NCBI RefSeq assembly: GCF_028554725.1
Contig: NC_071670.1
Span: 7,492,501-7,556,500 of the forward strand
DNA length: 64,000 bases
Source of the DNA: Zeugodacus cucurbitae
Taxonomy: Eukaryota; Arthropoda; Insecta; Diptera; Tephritidae
Reading direction: 5' to 3'
Notes under the pieces: model-generated
Databases searched by the model: none
The model's input: only the letters and a program-made list of their open reading frames with translations
What the model was told of the DNA's origin: nothing
Translations under genes and position numbers: made by a program
Part shown: piece by piece, positions 1-13,439 of the stretch
Layout: every line of letters begins with the position of its first letter
How positions within the stretch are numbered: position 1 is the first letter of the stretch

Positions 1-2060
1 CAAGGTAGACAAGAAAGTTTTATAGCACAACTAGAGACGAGCCAAGCCCAATTGTATGACAGTTTTAAGGACCTACCGATAGGAAAAACGAAGAAGATTC
101 AAGCTTCTGGAGGTCCGTCGTCCTTCGACGACTTATATTACTTGGATGTAATATAGACTAGGTTCTTCGAGGCTAAAGACAAGGAAGAAGGAGTTACGTG
201 ACCTCAACACTTCAAACCCTTATTTCTGCTTTGGAAGGAATAAGTCTCAATTTCGCATCTTGATGGCCGGAATACTCTCTACATAATCCCAGAGTGACAG
301 AATCAAATCAAGGAAAGAGTAAGGAAATTTAAAATTATTGGCTTCGATCCACCTCAGATCTCCTCCTCTGCGGATACAGACTATAATAAGGGAGAACGGA
401 AGTGGCCGCGGCTGAAGCTTTATGTTAGAAGTCACGAGTTCGACGAAAACCTCATCTGCCTCTGATTGCGTAATAGGTCTTCTCGGCGATAAGTTGTTTC
501 GATTAGATAGACTTCTTGGAGATGGCTTGCTTCCAAGTAAATACGATTTTAGAAGCATTAGCTACACTTGCAACTTGCAACTTGCGTTCTTTTAACCATC
601 TAATCATCCACTGGGTCCACATTGTGTAGCTCCGCTAAGCATCCATATGGTATCCAACAAGCGCCTGCTGGCATTTCATTTTGGCCAAAATGGAAATGCG
701 TTCGGAACACGCAGCCGAACACACACCTAGACGTCTAAACCTAAGCAAATCGAGGCGCAAATGGCCGAAAACCATCAGCATGCCAACACATACAACAACA
801 ACACATAGATAACGGTGCGTAATTTACAAAACGGAGAACAACCGTTATGCTGCAGGATAATAGTTAGTGCACAGGAACGTGCAACACAGCAGCACGGCGA
901 CGGCAGCGTGTATGAATAGACGGAACGGCAGGACGGACAGACGGCTGATGGTATGGACGAACGGACTGACCGTACGAATGTACACGAACGTCGTTTGGTC
1001 ATTAACTATGCACATGCGGGAATATTTCGTGCGTCAACGTCACGGACAGAGGCTGGGGTACGCGTGTGGCAAGCACGCTGAATGTGTGTGTTTGGTTGCA
1101 GTTTTGTGTGGGTTAAGGGCGTGTATCCGTGTGTGTGTCACTCGAATTTGCTTGCTTGGTGATTTCAACGGAAATGGAACTCTGAATTGTGTAGTGAAGT
1201 GAAGTGAATTGAATGGAATTGAATTGAATTGGCGCTGCGGCACCGACTCTCCGGTTGCTGTGGTGGCTAAACACAAGGATCACACAGCGCCTGCTGCTGT
1301 CGAATACTCTAACTCCATATGCAAGGGTGTGTGTGTGTTTGGAAGGCATTTTAGCATTAAGCAAATTGCCAAAATGTACTCACTCACCAAGCCGCAACCA
1401 TCAATATCACAAACATGCCGCAAGTTCCCCTTGCCGCTCAGCTAAGCATGCTAACCTCCATCACGTACAAGCTCTCAAATACACACACAAACAGAGGCAT
1501 TCTTGTGCCCGCATTGTATCCATCAACACGTACTGCTCCTCCTCCCCGTTCATCACCACCACCAAATCGTGCCATACATCAAGAGCCATCACCATTCACC
1601 AATGACCACATCACTCACCAACATTCATCAACATCACTCAGCTAGTCAGTTGTTCAGTCATTCAATGTGTTGCCACATGTCTTGACCAGCGTCCGAAATT
1701 CGCACACGAACACATATAATGGTACATTGTATGTGCAACTGACACGCCCACTATATACGAGTCCCTGTTGCTGGCGTTTAGCCATGTATGTGTGCGAAGC
1801 CACGTCTTCCCAGCGTACTCTCTGCTTTCGACCTCTTCTGGTCCTCCATATTATCACAGTTAAGCCAATAATTTCTCGTATGCACAGATAACGGTACGTG
1901 CTTGTCCACTTCATTGCTCCAATTGCATGGCATTTTTGTGCGTTGCAAATGCATTCATGTACTTAAATAAATTCAAATGAAGATGGCTGAGGCGTCAAGT
2001 CGAGGAAGCTGATGTGAGGTACTCAGTTCATTTTATCAGTCTACATGATTCTTGAGTCAT
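1..2060. other. Non-coding stretch, no gene recognised
   Basis: Mixed-composition DNA. Positions 600-1900 are more GC-rich and rich in CA/TG and CATCA words. Open frames on both strands are short, overlap each other and match no family I know. A small GAATT pentanucleotide run lies at 1194-1231. The block could be intergenic or a large intron with regulatory content, but the sequence does not decide this. Confidence 0.6.
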
Positions 2061-2067
2061 TCAAGTG

Positions 2068-2545
2068 ACGGTTTCCGCAGAACCACTTTTCATTTTCCTG
2101 CTCGGTTATCTCGCAAAATCGTTTCCGGTAGCTTGAGCTCTACGAGCGTCCACAGTTAAGGAGTCACAGCTTGGACGCAGTTCATAATGAAGTATCATTT
2201 TACACTTTCCATCAAGGTTATCTCTGAAAATGGGTTCCGGGAGCTTGGACTCTACGCGCTTCCACAGTTAAGAGCTCCCAGCTTGGATCCAGGCCAAATT
2301 GCAGTCCTATTTTACACTTTTCCCGCACGGTTATCTCTGAAAGTAGGGTTCCGGGAGCTTGGATTCCACGCGCTTCCACAGTAAAGGACTCACAGCTTGG
2401 ACGCAGTCCATAATGAAGTACCATCTTATACTTTCCCATACGGTTATTTCTGAAAATCGCTTCCGGGAGCTTGAACTGTTGGAAAATTACACAGTTAGGA
2501 ACTCTCAGTACACTTTTTCCCGACACATACTAACTAGAACTGGTG
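2068..2545. repeat. Diverged tandem repeat, 113-bp period, four copies
   Basis: The phrase GGTTATCTC followed by TGAAAAT recurs at about 2104, 2216, 2329 and 2442, giving spacings of 112, 113 and 113 bp. Each unit also carries TTCCGGGAGCTTG, a CTCCACAGTTAAG-like word and an ACACTTTcCC word in the same order. The outer units are more diverged. Small open frames here on both strands are by-products of the repeat. Confidence 0.85.
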
Positions 2546-4210
2546 AATTTTTGTTTCGATTTAAAGAAACTATCAGCTGATCGGCGAAACCTTCGAGTTC
2601 ACAATCTCATCAGGCTTTGATCTGTACGCCGAACATATTTGCAATACCTCTAATTCTGACCAGGAAGTTCCCTTTTCAAAGTTGATGCGACTAAGAGAAA
2701 TACTCGGTCTCGTGAGTCCAAATTCTGAGTCAATTTGATAAAATGGCTTCAGTTCGATCTTTAAGTTATATGTTCCTGGGTTTCTTACAGATCCTTTTAG
2801 AAGATAACTAACCGATTTCCTTAGCACTCGATCTAGCGACATTGAAGTAAGAACTATCTTCCGTTAGCTAATCAAGTTTGCTCAATGATTAAAGAATAAA
2901 AATTAGACACCAAAATGGCTCTAGATCATCCTCAATGGAAAGACTTCGAGCCAAGATGAGTCAGCTTTTGAACGACGATGTAGAAAGAGAAAACTAAGGA
3001 AGTGAATGGACCGACGGATTTGATACCTTCCTGAGCGGGCTTACTGAGGAACAGAGGAAATAACGACTCCATTGAAAGAAGAACAGAAAGCTTTGAGTAT
3101 GACAGGACCACTGAGAGAATTTATTGGATGGAGAGTCCTAATTGCCAATAAAATGTGGAGAGGGAAAACTCATTAACATTCATTCGAATGAAAAGGTAAA
3201 CGATAGAGAGATTTTCGAAAGGTCAACGAAAGTGAACAGAATGTCGAGTATAAGTTGGAATCGATCTGGACAAATCAAAGGAGGTCATCACAAAAAAATT
3301 AAACTAGTTGTAGGATTTCATACTACTTTCAGCGTTAGTAAATTTGGATGAAGAAGCAGTTGAAGCCTATACTCAGCGAATCTCTTGATTATACACTCTC
3401 TCCAACGTCTTTCGACAACATAACTAACCAAATCCATTATATGTATATGTAACTGAGCTGTCGACAGTTCATATTTATTTACATTCACCACATAAAAGCT
3501 ACTGATTTATGTCCTCGCATGTCAACACAGCGCGGTTTAACCCTTTAACTACCGACCAACAGCTGCCGAACGCATATTAATGTAAACGGAAATTTATTAC
3601 CGCACTTGAACGCCGAAATGTATGCAATGCGCATGAAGACCAAACCTCAGCCGAGGCGGAGCGCACAAGGCGCCTACGTAAGGACACACGCATACTCAGC
3701 GGCGGCGTATTAAAATTCACGCATTTCACGAAATGCTGATGATGACACGACTCAATGGCGCTGCAGGTGCCAGCAGTAACAAGCGCGACCAAAAAAAAAA
3801 AATATGCAGAAAAAACAACAACAATAATAACGGTAAAAAACACAAATTAACAACAATAGGCCGACATGTAAAAGGCAATAATAAGCATAATGTAAAGTGA
3901 AAATAAAGCAGTTCGAATGCCGTGCAACGTTGGTCGTGCGCTATAATTGCCACAGCGCCATTTTAAAAGCTGTCTCATAATCGAGCGCTATTTGCCGCTT
4001 TCATTACGTGCAGTGTGAGTGTATGTAACGGTACATTATATATACATATTTTGTTTGTGCTTGTAAATGAGCGTGACGCGCGCGCGGTTTCAGCTGCTTA
4101 ACAAGTCATTTGCGATAACTTTTTGTGTATTTATGGGCAATTTTTGCAAGATGATAGGGTTGCCAGATGCGATTAATTTTTAATAAAGTACATGAATTCA
4201 TAGAATAAAT
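2546..4210. other. Non-coding stretch, nothing recognised
   Basis: No open frame with family similarity. Positions 3540-3990 are more GC-rich and resemble the other unique islands of the window. Poly-A runs occur near 3790-3840. Confidence 0.55.
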
Positions 4211-4229
4211 AGAACTATAAAACCAAAAC

Positions 4230-4416
4230 ATGTCGAAAAATACTTAAAAAGCTCACAGACTGAAGCTTTTGCTCAATGAAAAGCTCTGTCGAAATCTCGC
4301 GAAGGTATGGAAATGGAAGTAACTTGACCTATAAACTCAACAATTGTCGAAAAAATACTTAAAAAGCTCACAGACTTAAGCTTTTGCTTAGTGAAAAGCT
4401 CTGTCGAAAGCTCGTG
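4230..4416. repeat. Tandem duplication, 114 bp apart, two copies
   Basis: A segment containing TACTTAAAAAGCTCACAGAC, then AAGCTTTTGCT and AAAGCTCTGTCGAAA, starts at about 4232 and again at about 4346, with only a few substitutions. Confidence 0.85.
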
Positions 4417-4425
4417 AGACAGAAA

Positions 4426-7400
4426 TAATTATCCTAAAATGAGAACTTCTACACAAACTCCTCTTAGTAGTCTTATTTTAACCCTTAAAAAAAACTTGTA
4501 GTACTAATGAAATATCAAACCAAACGAATTGTTCTATTTACGATATTCTACTTTATCTACCTTGTTAATCCTTGACCACCATGATAATCAAGAATAGTTT
4601 GGGATCAGAAACTTTATTAACTTCAGAGGTCAGTTCTAGAAAAAAATAAGTCAGTTTATTATTAGTTATTCCTTTACCTCTTCTTCAGCTTATGGAATTC
4701 AACCTGGATCCATCAGACTTTAGACAAATAGGTTGTGATCACGTGAATTTTCTTCAAAAAGTGTAGAAATCACTTTTTTAGGTTCCGAAAGTCGTTCCAA
4801 AAACTAACAAAAAATATCCTGAGGATATGGACGATAGAGGCCTTACAATTACACAGCCACACAAAAAAAAAATTGTGTCATGACCTGGAGCTCTTACTAT
4901 GTGCACTATATGTTTTTGGGGTCGCTGACATAACCCCAAAAACCAATATGGCGGACAGCGATTTTTAAAATTCATCGGATTCGCATGAAACTCGTTATTC
5001 GGGGATATTTGGGGTCGCTGATTATGAAACCTATGTCGGTTTTGCAAAATTCAAAATTTTAGAAAATTCTACTGAAGCTACCTTGAATATTTTTGTAAAT
5101 ACGTTCCGGGACTTTATAGGATTCCGAGGTATTTATAAGACAACGATGATCTGACAAGCTGAACGAGGTTTGAAACAGCTTAACCTGTAGAGAGGACGAC
5201 GTATCTCGATTGAGCTGGATCATAATTATGGATAAGAAATTCTCGCAAACGCCAAAGTCAAGTCGGAAAGGGACTAGAAAGTGTTTCAAGTAAAGATTTT
5301 TATTGGGATTTTGAAGCTTCCTGCAATGAAAAATGCAGAGTTCGTGAAAGTCTGTGGAATGCGCTTACTGAAGATTTAAACAGAGTAATACAAAGCCAAA
5401 AGTAGTTCTGCTGACGGCCTCCCATAACTGGAGCTCTGGAACTCTGGACCACATTATTGTAAATCTTCCGTATAGTCTGAAAAAGGATTGAGGGCAAACC
5501 GAACTACTGCAGAGCTCGCGCGTAAAATAGTTTATTTTGGTTTTTAGAAAAAATATGGCAATCCTGCATCGAAGCTATCACCTACCACGCTCCATACTAC
5601 ATCTTGTCTCGCCTACTTAATAATTTCCACGCGAAAACCTTAAATGACAGCAGCGCGCCTACAGTAGCCAAACGAAAGGATAATCACGCTTCGTAAAGAT
5701 ACCGTTGCAAGGATGAAACGACAATTTAACGGTTGAGTTGTGAGTTAAATGGCAAGAAGAAAAAAAAAACAGAAACAAAAATATAAATATAAATAAATTC
5801 GTAAGTGGTTGACGTTGGAAGCACAAGAAAAAAAAACCGAAGAAAACGGAATGCAAAAATAAAATTGCTGAAAATGAAAAATTATCATAAAGTCACTTTA
5901 TTAATACGAAACGGTGGCGGCGATATCACCGTCGCGACGCCAACAGTCAGGCGTCCCACAACAAGCTATCAAACTAACTGTCAGCTAAATAACCTGACAG
6001 CCACCAATATACACGTAGATATACGATTGTCAACAAGCTGCCATAGAGTTGGAGAAATATTTCATGTTGCATGTGGCATGTGGCATGCGAGAAAATTATC
6101 AATACCTCCTACTTTCTTAAAAAAAATTCAAACGAAACTCTTCAGTAACCCACTTTTCCAGCAAACTAAAAGACATTTAACCGTACAAATTTTGCAGCGG
6201 CGGGTTCCACCTTCCCTCGCTGCTTTACGCTAAACTTATATTTTTTAATAGTATAATAAGCAGGCGGCGCTAGAGACTATCTGCTGCAAGCAACCATTCC
6301 ACGGAGCTCCCAGCGACCAACAACTGTCGAGTCGGAAAACTTTTGATTCATTTTTTTCTTCCATTACTCCGCTTTTGTCAACAACACGCTTCGTATGCAT
6401 TCGCCGCAAGCAGCTATAATTGACAAATTGAGTTGGAGTCGGAGTCGAGGTCTTACTGCTGATGGCGAGTCGCTTCGCATTGGTGGTTGTCTTGTACGAC
6501 TAACTACTGTGTTAGTTGGACTTAAGCTCACGCGGTTGGCGAGTTGACGCACGAAATTAATTTCAATTCATATGCAATTATCGCAATCATCCAGCGAACT
6601 TACGAAATTATTTTCGGTAGCCCCTTACTGCCACGCATTTTTGGTATTTGATTGGGGTTTGGTGGGTCGTAGTGCAGCCCACGCTACTTTTACTGCTGCT
6701 TGGTGTTGCTGCACTCAACATGGCTGACAGTCACTTCGTAGTAGACGCCCGTATTTCGTGGTTGTCACGAAGGTTTCTCGAGGAAGTAGGGAATAAATAA
6801 TAATTAATTTTTGAAGAATTAATGAGGAACCGTATGGAAGCAGATGGTACCCTCATTTCTTATATCGGGATTCACGGTAGTCCATTATACACTCAGATTC
6901 TAAGATTGTATTTCTACAGAAGATACTTCAATACCTCTCTTGTTCTCGAAGTGAGAATCTATTTCCAATCGCTTGGGGCGTGTTTTAAGTCGAAAGCTTA
7001 CTTATACTCATAGTTTCCGCCCGTTTTTTTTTTTTTGAGTCCCAGTCAATTCTATCCTTGGAATAGTTCTCAGCTCTTTTTATTGAGCTTTCCATAATGG
7101 TACCAATTTTGTAAGTATGTACTCGATCCAAGAGGCTGTGGTCCATTTTCATAGCACCTGACATTCAACTCTTAATTCGCAGCGAACCACATTCCATACT
7201 TCCATACAATTTGGCATTTTTAAAACAAGGACCAATCATCGCTATTTACATTCCAAACCTTTCTGGATCTAAGGGATCCACATCTGCCCTGTCCGTCGCA
7301 TTGAGTGGCCTGTTGGCTTTGTAGTCCAAGCGGTCCGAGAAGTATTCCTTCTATACATTTATTTTTTTCCTCTTCTATTGATGCTGTAACTACTAAAGCG

Positions 7401-7470
7401 GCTCGACGAATCCAATTCGATTCCGCAAGCGAATAATTAATCACGTCATCGGTAAGGCCCTCTACTTATT
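4426..7470. other. Non-coding stretch with a small GGGGTCGCTGA repeat
   Basis: The word GGGGTCGCTGA occurs at about 4919 and 5011, followed by similar AT-rich sequence. A short inverted pair, TTTTTGGGGT and ACCCCAAAAA, lies between 4914 and 4944. The longest open frame (5805-6233, +) starts at a GTG, has simple basic composition and no recognisable domain, so I do not call it. Positions 5900-6750 are an ordinary unique island. Confidence 0.5.
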
Positions 7471-7480
7471 TTATGATCCG

Positions 7481-7890
7481 TATTTCAGTGCATGCCGACA
7501 ATATGATCCGCCAATGATTCTATTCTACTCGGAGCTCTTGAAACACAAGTCCTACAGAGTACCTCACCTACCTCCAAATGTCGAGGAACCTTCCGCAGAG
7601 CCTTTATGTTGTTATACTTTGCACTTTCTAGATATAAGGGCTCCATCCAAAGGAACCCTGTTTCTAAAACTGGATCTGACTTCTACTTCTTTTATAACCA
7701 GTATTTCAGTCCATGCGGACAATAAGTACTGTACCAATGTAATCGTTAGACTCGGAGCTCTTGAAACCAAAATCCCACAGAGTCCATCTCTAACTCACAA
7801 ATGTCCAGGAACTTTTCGCAAAGCATTTATCTCAAACATTTTTGTACTTTCTAGTTATGAAGATGTTATCAAAAGGTTGTGTTTCTAAAA
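7481..7890. repeat. Tandem duplication, 221-bp period, two copies
   Basis: The series TATTTCAGT, CATGC-GACAAT, CTCGGAGCTCTTGAAAC, CACAGAGT, AAATGTC-AGGAAC, CTTTCTAG and GTTTCTAAAACT occurs in order from about 7481 and again from about 7702. The open frame at 7514-7888 spans both copies and is a by-product. Confidence 0.8.
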
Positions 7891-9715
7891 CTCGATTGAC
7901 GGGCTGTGAAAATGATCCGTTGTACTTTTGATGAAGTCAGATAGTCACTATTATCCAAGCGAGCCCTGCCATGTCGACCAAACTGCCAAAATACTTGGCA
8001 GATTAAGGATGAGATTTTCTAACCGTTCGAAAGACCAGGTGAAGCAAGACATACCACAGAAAAGTGTCTAATTCCGTCTGGCTTTGAAAAGACCAACGTT
8101 TAATTGTTTAGTCGGCCGTAAACGCTTTGAACTTCGTCCCTACCCCTGTGTCACCATTTCGGGAGTTACGTTACACCAAAAAAGCGCTTGTTGCACCAAA
8201 AGCTCTTTCACCACCACGAATCAAAAACTTTCGAAAACGTAAACAAACAAATAAAACAACAAATCAGCACACAAAATAGCCTAAGACGCTGTGAAAAAAG
8301 TGGCCAAATAATGAAAACTTTGTCTGCTGACGTCTGTGGTTATAAGTTTTGTTTGACGTGGCATGTTAATTGACTTGTAAATTTGTTAAACAAAACCAGC
8401 TGCGATGTAAGTTTTTATGACAAAGCCACGTAAGGGATTTACGTGTGATTTTTTCGACTAGGAAAGTGCTGTCCTTTGGTATTATGTAAGGAATGAAGTG
8501 ATTATTGACATTTAAGAAAGTTGTAATTAGAACAAAATTGCGCTTTTTTATGCTTTAATTGTTATAATGAGGGTAACTTGGAGTTGCCAAACCTTGAAGA
8601 AAACCAAGAAGTTTTTTTAGGAAGAAAAAGGAATGGAAGGAAGACTACAAAAAGTCAAAAGCTTGGGTCGACTAAAGTTCATGTTTTTTTTCTAAGCAAC
8701 ACTGTGTTTTCTTTACCTCAAGGATATTAGAAGACTCCTGCTCAATTTGAGTTTTTCAACTTCTACCTACACACAGTCAGTTAGTCCAAACACGTGCTTC
8801 CTTCATATAGTACATCCTTCTCCCCTTTTTATTGTGAAAATCACTTTCCAGCTTCAGTTGCATCGCCTGCTGTGATTTTATGAGGCGCGTATATATATTT
8901 CCAACAACTCAGCAGAAATGCGCGCAGAAATTATTATAATACAAATGCCTTTGTAGAAACTTGGAGACTGTTAACCCCCATCTAATACTTATATACTGGA
9001 GAATAAGTACCAATATGAAGTACAGTGTTTAATATATTAAAAAATCTATGTAAATGAAGTCAAAGAAATGCAATTTTTCCCGATTTTAGGAGAGATGTAT
9101 CAATAAGAAAAATTATATGTAAGGAACCCAGACAAGCGAATTTCTAGATGCTACCGTGATTATATCGCGGTTCGAGCTTTCTAACAAAGGTGAATTTTCT
9201 TGTAATATAAGTGAGAGATCTTCACCTAAGAGAGATCTAATCCTCTTCTTACTTCTTCAAAAAAGCCTTTTAAAAATAGTTCAAGATCGGTTCAAGATTA
9301 TTTTTTTCTCATTGCTCAGATCGCTGTTTAAATTCTCTGGGAATGGTTGGTTTCCTAAAATTCCGAGTTCCAAATTCATTATTTCTAGTGATTCCAAACT
9401 CCGAACATTTAATTAGAATACTGCCTCGAAATATGCCGTTGGAAGTACAAGAATGGGCTCAATGAATGCGTTTAGTCCCTTGCCTTTAACATAAATTTTT
9501 CTTGTTGTTACTGTACAGTAAATGATTAGTTCGCAGTTGGAGTTCTTCATCAATAATTGAATGCTTATAAAAGAGTCCCAAGACCATTACTTCTTGTGGC
9601 ATGGTTGGTATGGCAGTGCTATATTGAGAGATAAGCGTCCTTCTATGATGGATTTGGTTTGTGAAAGAAATCCGCCTTAGAATAATTAAAGACTGTTAAA
9701 AAATCGGTCTATGTG
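7891..9715. other. Non-coding stretch, nothing recognised
   Basis: Unique AT-rich DNA. The short frames at 8188-8373 and 9156-9416 lack start context and family similarity. Confidence 0.5.
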
Positions 9716-9739
9716 GACTTTGCTAGGCTATTTCAGAAT

Positions 9740-10475
9740 ACTTTATAAGAATTCTTAACAAATAAGTTCTGCTAGCGGTAGAAAGCTCGACAGTCCCCAA
9801 TACCGACAGTAACGATTCCAAATTTCGTTGTCGTTGAAGATCAAGTATAAATAGAAAGTAATTAGCTACAAGAACCAATATTTTCCATCGCCGAAGTATA
9901 CCGAAACCCAATAAAATACATATCAAACTCTTAAGGACCGAAATGAATTCCTCCTACCGACACTTCAGCGCTAGGAGCTTCAAAATCGTCGCTATGGTCA
10001 TCAAACTGACAGCAACGATTGTAAATTTGGGGACGTCGTTGAAGTTCCACGTCTGAGAGAGAAACTTTTCGATTCTCGGAAAGAACTCTTAACAAATAAG
10101 ATCTGATAGCCGTAGAAAACGATAGAATTCTCGATGTTAGGATTACAAATTAGTGGAAGCCGTTGAAGCTGCAGCACAAATAGAAAGTAATTAGCTACAA
10201 GGACCAAATTTTCCATCGCCGAAGTATACCGAAATCCAATAAAACACACCCTTAAGGACCGAAATGAAGCATTCCTAACAAGACTTCAGCGCTAGGAGCT
10301 TCAAACTCGATTGAAGTCGATAAAGCTCCAGTAAAGTAAGTAAATAGCCCCAGTGTCCATAGTTTTTCATCACCGAAGTATAGTGGAACCGAATAAAGCA
10401 CATATAAAACCCTTAAGTACCGAAATAAAGCCTTCTTATCGAGACATCAGCGATAAGAGCTTCAAACTCGTCTCT
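9740..10475. repeat. Diverged tandem repeat, 328-bp and 155-bp steps
   Basis: The block CCATCGCCGAAGTATACCG followed by CCAATAAAA-ACA, CTTAAGGACCGAAATGAA and CTTCAGCGCTAGGAGCTTCA appears near 9885, 10213 and, more diverged, 10368. The 5' part with CTCTTAACAAATAAG appears only in the first two copies, so the third is partial. Two similar minus-strand frames (9723-9926 and 10001-10249) exist only because the repeat is duplicated. Confidence 0.8.
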
Positions 10476-12175
10476 GCAATAGGGTTATATGTAAATTTCC
10501 GATACTGAAACTAATAATTTTGCACCAACCACCGCCGACAGCAAACACTGTACAACAATACAACACTGAAGGGTAGTTCCGTGCGACCCGCTGTTCGGGC
10601 TGCCTGATGTGCAAGACACTATATACATGGATAAAACGACGGAAGGAATTGCAAATCGCAATTTTTTCGCCAAACCACACAGCCAAACAACAATTGCGAT
10701 AAATGTCAGCAATCAAAGCAACAACAACAACTAAAATACCTAAGCAATAATAAACACACTATCATAACAACAATTACACATGTCTAACAAGCGCCGAGCG
10801 GATGTATTATTTCGACGCCTGTGGTGCGACGACCAAACAAACGGTTGGCAGGCGACATTAGAAGTACATTTAACGTATCGACAAATTATCGCCGTAGCGC
10901 GCAAACAGCGACAACAAATTATGCAGGATGCGAAGGAAGAATGACTGTGGGGTGCACCACGGAGTAAGTGTGAGTCCCAGCGTTGTGGAGTGGGGTAGTG
11001 ACAGAGATAAGACTACATTGGCGTAACAGTATTAAGCTGTGGTGAGATAAGCTGCTAAAACTTTCGGAAACTTTCCTTTTCTCTATTTTTTTCTGTTCGC
11101 AGACAAATAATTCATTTGCAATTTTGTGGTTGAGTGACGGAGAAGAGCCGGGGTACCAAGTAAGAAAATCACTGCAGTTGTTTAGCAAGTTGACGTCATC
11201 GGTGCTGAGGCAGCAGTGTTGAAATGATTACGTGAGTTGAAATGGCACGCAGCGCTGGAAGGTCGACAGCTAGGAGCTTGGTTGGGGTCCACGAACTCGG
11301 CCGAATCGGACAGTCAGCTGGGCATCTTGCGACACTGCCACTGCGGTCGTCTTAACCGCAAGAGTCACTAAGCCACAAGCATACTTTTCACTTTGCGCGT
11401 TTCACACACGCTGAGCGCAGGCATGAAACCTCGGTGGGTGGAAGGGGGGTCGGTCGTATCGTGGTACGCTGTTCCGATTGCGCGCACGATGATTTGATAA
11501 TGAAGTTAATATGCACGATTGCGCGTTTCTGTGAAACAACCTTCGTTGTTCTTTCTAAGGGATGACAGTTGACTAACTCTTCTTGTTGTGGCATGGATAT
11601 CCGTTACAAGACACTGCGTGAGCTCACTTTATTGCACCCACACACCCACAATATGGAATCACTTGAGTGGACTGCTTTGCACATATCTGCGTTAGAAATC
11701 GCTAGAGTTGCGTCGCCTTGCGGTTTTTGCTGTTTTATTTTACATTTTTTTTTTTCTGTTGTCCTCCCTGTGACAGTAGTTAAATCTTTTATTGCATTGA
11801 CAAAAGAAATTGATTATGGTATTATGTCGCCTCAGCGTCAAGTGTGATTAAGCGGACTTAACCCTCGTCTCATCAACTTTACTCACATCACAGTTGGACG
11901 GGGGTTTCTTTTGCCGTCAAACCACAAAATGTCAACTAACTTTCTTTGTACGGCCTTTCGTCGGCGACCACCTGCTGCTTTAATTGCTGTTTGACTGCGT
12001 TTATTGCGTTGCAATACATATATTAACGGTATTAAAACAAATTCATAACGGAAATTTTTTCCACTTTACCACAATTTGAAACACCCAGTAGCAACAAGAA
12101 AGGGATGTGGTGGAGGTAGTGTTGTGTGGAAAGGTTGTAGTATATTAAGAAATTCGGACAAGCTGTTAGATATAT
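10476..12175. other. Moderately GC-rich unique island, no gene recognised
   Basis: This block stands out against the AT-rich surroundings and lacks visible repeats. Open frames on both strands are short and unrelated to any family I recognise. It could be regulatory DNA or contain non-coding exons, but nothing in it decides this. Confidence 0.5.
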
Positions 12176-12177
12176 GA

Positions 12178-12360
12178 CAGCTCCATGAGTTATAAGACAT
12201 ATTTACTCGGGTCAACTTAGAGGTTATGATCTAAATGGAAGCTCTTTGAGAAACAAGACCCATTTACATGTCTCAAGTGCCTGAGTTTAATCCAAAACGA
12301 GGTTCCTTGAGTTATAAGACTCATTTACATGTCTAAATCCACTGGATCTTATATAGGAAG
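12178..12360. repeat. Tandem repeat, about 61-bp period, three copies
   Basis: Three adjacent units share the order (AGCTC or GGTTC) - TTGAG - ATAAGAC - CATTTAC - TGTCT. They start near 12180, 12240 and 12301. Confidence 0.7.
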
Positions 12361-12604
12361 CCTTCGAGCGATTTAATGATTCCTGCCTATAGCGGTATAA
12401 ACTCATAAACCTTCGTCCGAAGATGTGTTTCGGAGACTCTGATCAAACAAGACGCAACTGAATATAGACAAGCCATCATTATATTCCTCTCCAAGAGTTC
12501 TTTAAATTCGACCTTATTAAGAAATATTCAACTCAACTTGTAATAGGTTCCACGAAACTCCATAAAACTGCGGTTCCGTTTTCAAGTTCAAGTTTGTGGT
12601 TCTC

Positions 12605-12790
12605 TAGATTCATTTTGTGGACTTGTTTCATATTTTCTGCAAGGCCAGATCATCAGCCTAGTTTAGACAGGCTCATACCTTCTGAGATCGCAGTCAGTTA
12701 GTCATTTTGTGGACTTTTTTCACACTTTCTGCGAGACCTGTTAAGGTACTTAGAAAGCCTCGGCTCTCCTGACATCACAGTTAGAATTTT
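12605..12790. repeat. Tandem duplication, 92-bp period
   Basis: CATTTTGTGGACTT, then TTTCA-A-TTTCTGC and GAG-CC-GATC-CAG-type words, occur from about 12611 and again from about 12703. Confidence 0.65.
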
Positions 12791-13439
12791 TCTTCAGAAA
12801 TAGGAGATTTGTGTAACTACATCACACTGATTAATGAAAGACTCTGAGCTGAAACTCTCTGGGTATTCAGAATTGGTGATTCTTTTTTACAGTTAGAGAG
12901 GAGATACAACTATTTTAAGGCTTTTATGCCACCAGCGATTGAATGAGAAAAGGAGAGTCTTAGGAAAGGCTTGCTTTTTGATCTTCAAATGACCTTTAGA
13001 ACCTCATAACTTATAAAAGTAGTCGCTAAAGCTCTTGTAAAGCAAAGGATACTTACAAAACAGAAAATATAGAAGAAATTGATGGAGATTTTATTCAAAT
13101 ATACGCTTACTTTTTATGTCTATATTAAACACTGACAAGACAAGACTAAGTGGCTCATAGTAGTATGGAGAGGGGTTAAAACTCTTTCGCGAACCTCCCG
13201 AGATTTAATCCACTTTGTTTTGTGCAACATTTTTAAATGTTTATACAAAAAAACAGTTGATTTGTGGCTCTCATAAATTTAAAATATATGAAAAACATGC
13301 TCAACTTACCCCTCAGAATCCTTCTTCAGCCCATAAACATTGCGCTCGACAACAATAAGGCAAATGTAACAAATGCTTGCAAGTTGTGTGAATTAATTAA
13401 TGTGACAAAGCAGAAAAACGTTGAATAGTAACCAAATAC

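Noticed and set aside
5805..6233. 142-codon + frame
   Set aside because: GTG start, low-complexity Lys/Arg-rich beginning, no recognisable domain, no splice or start context.
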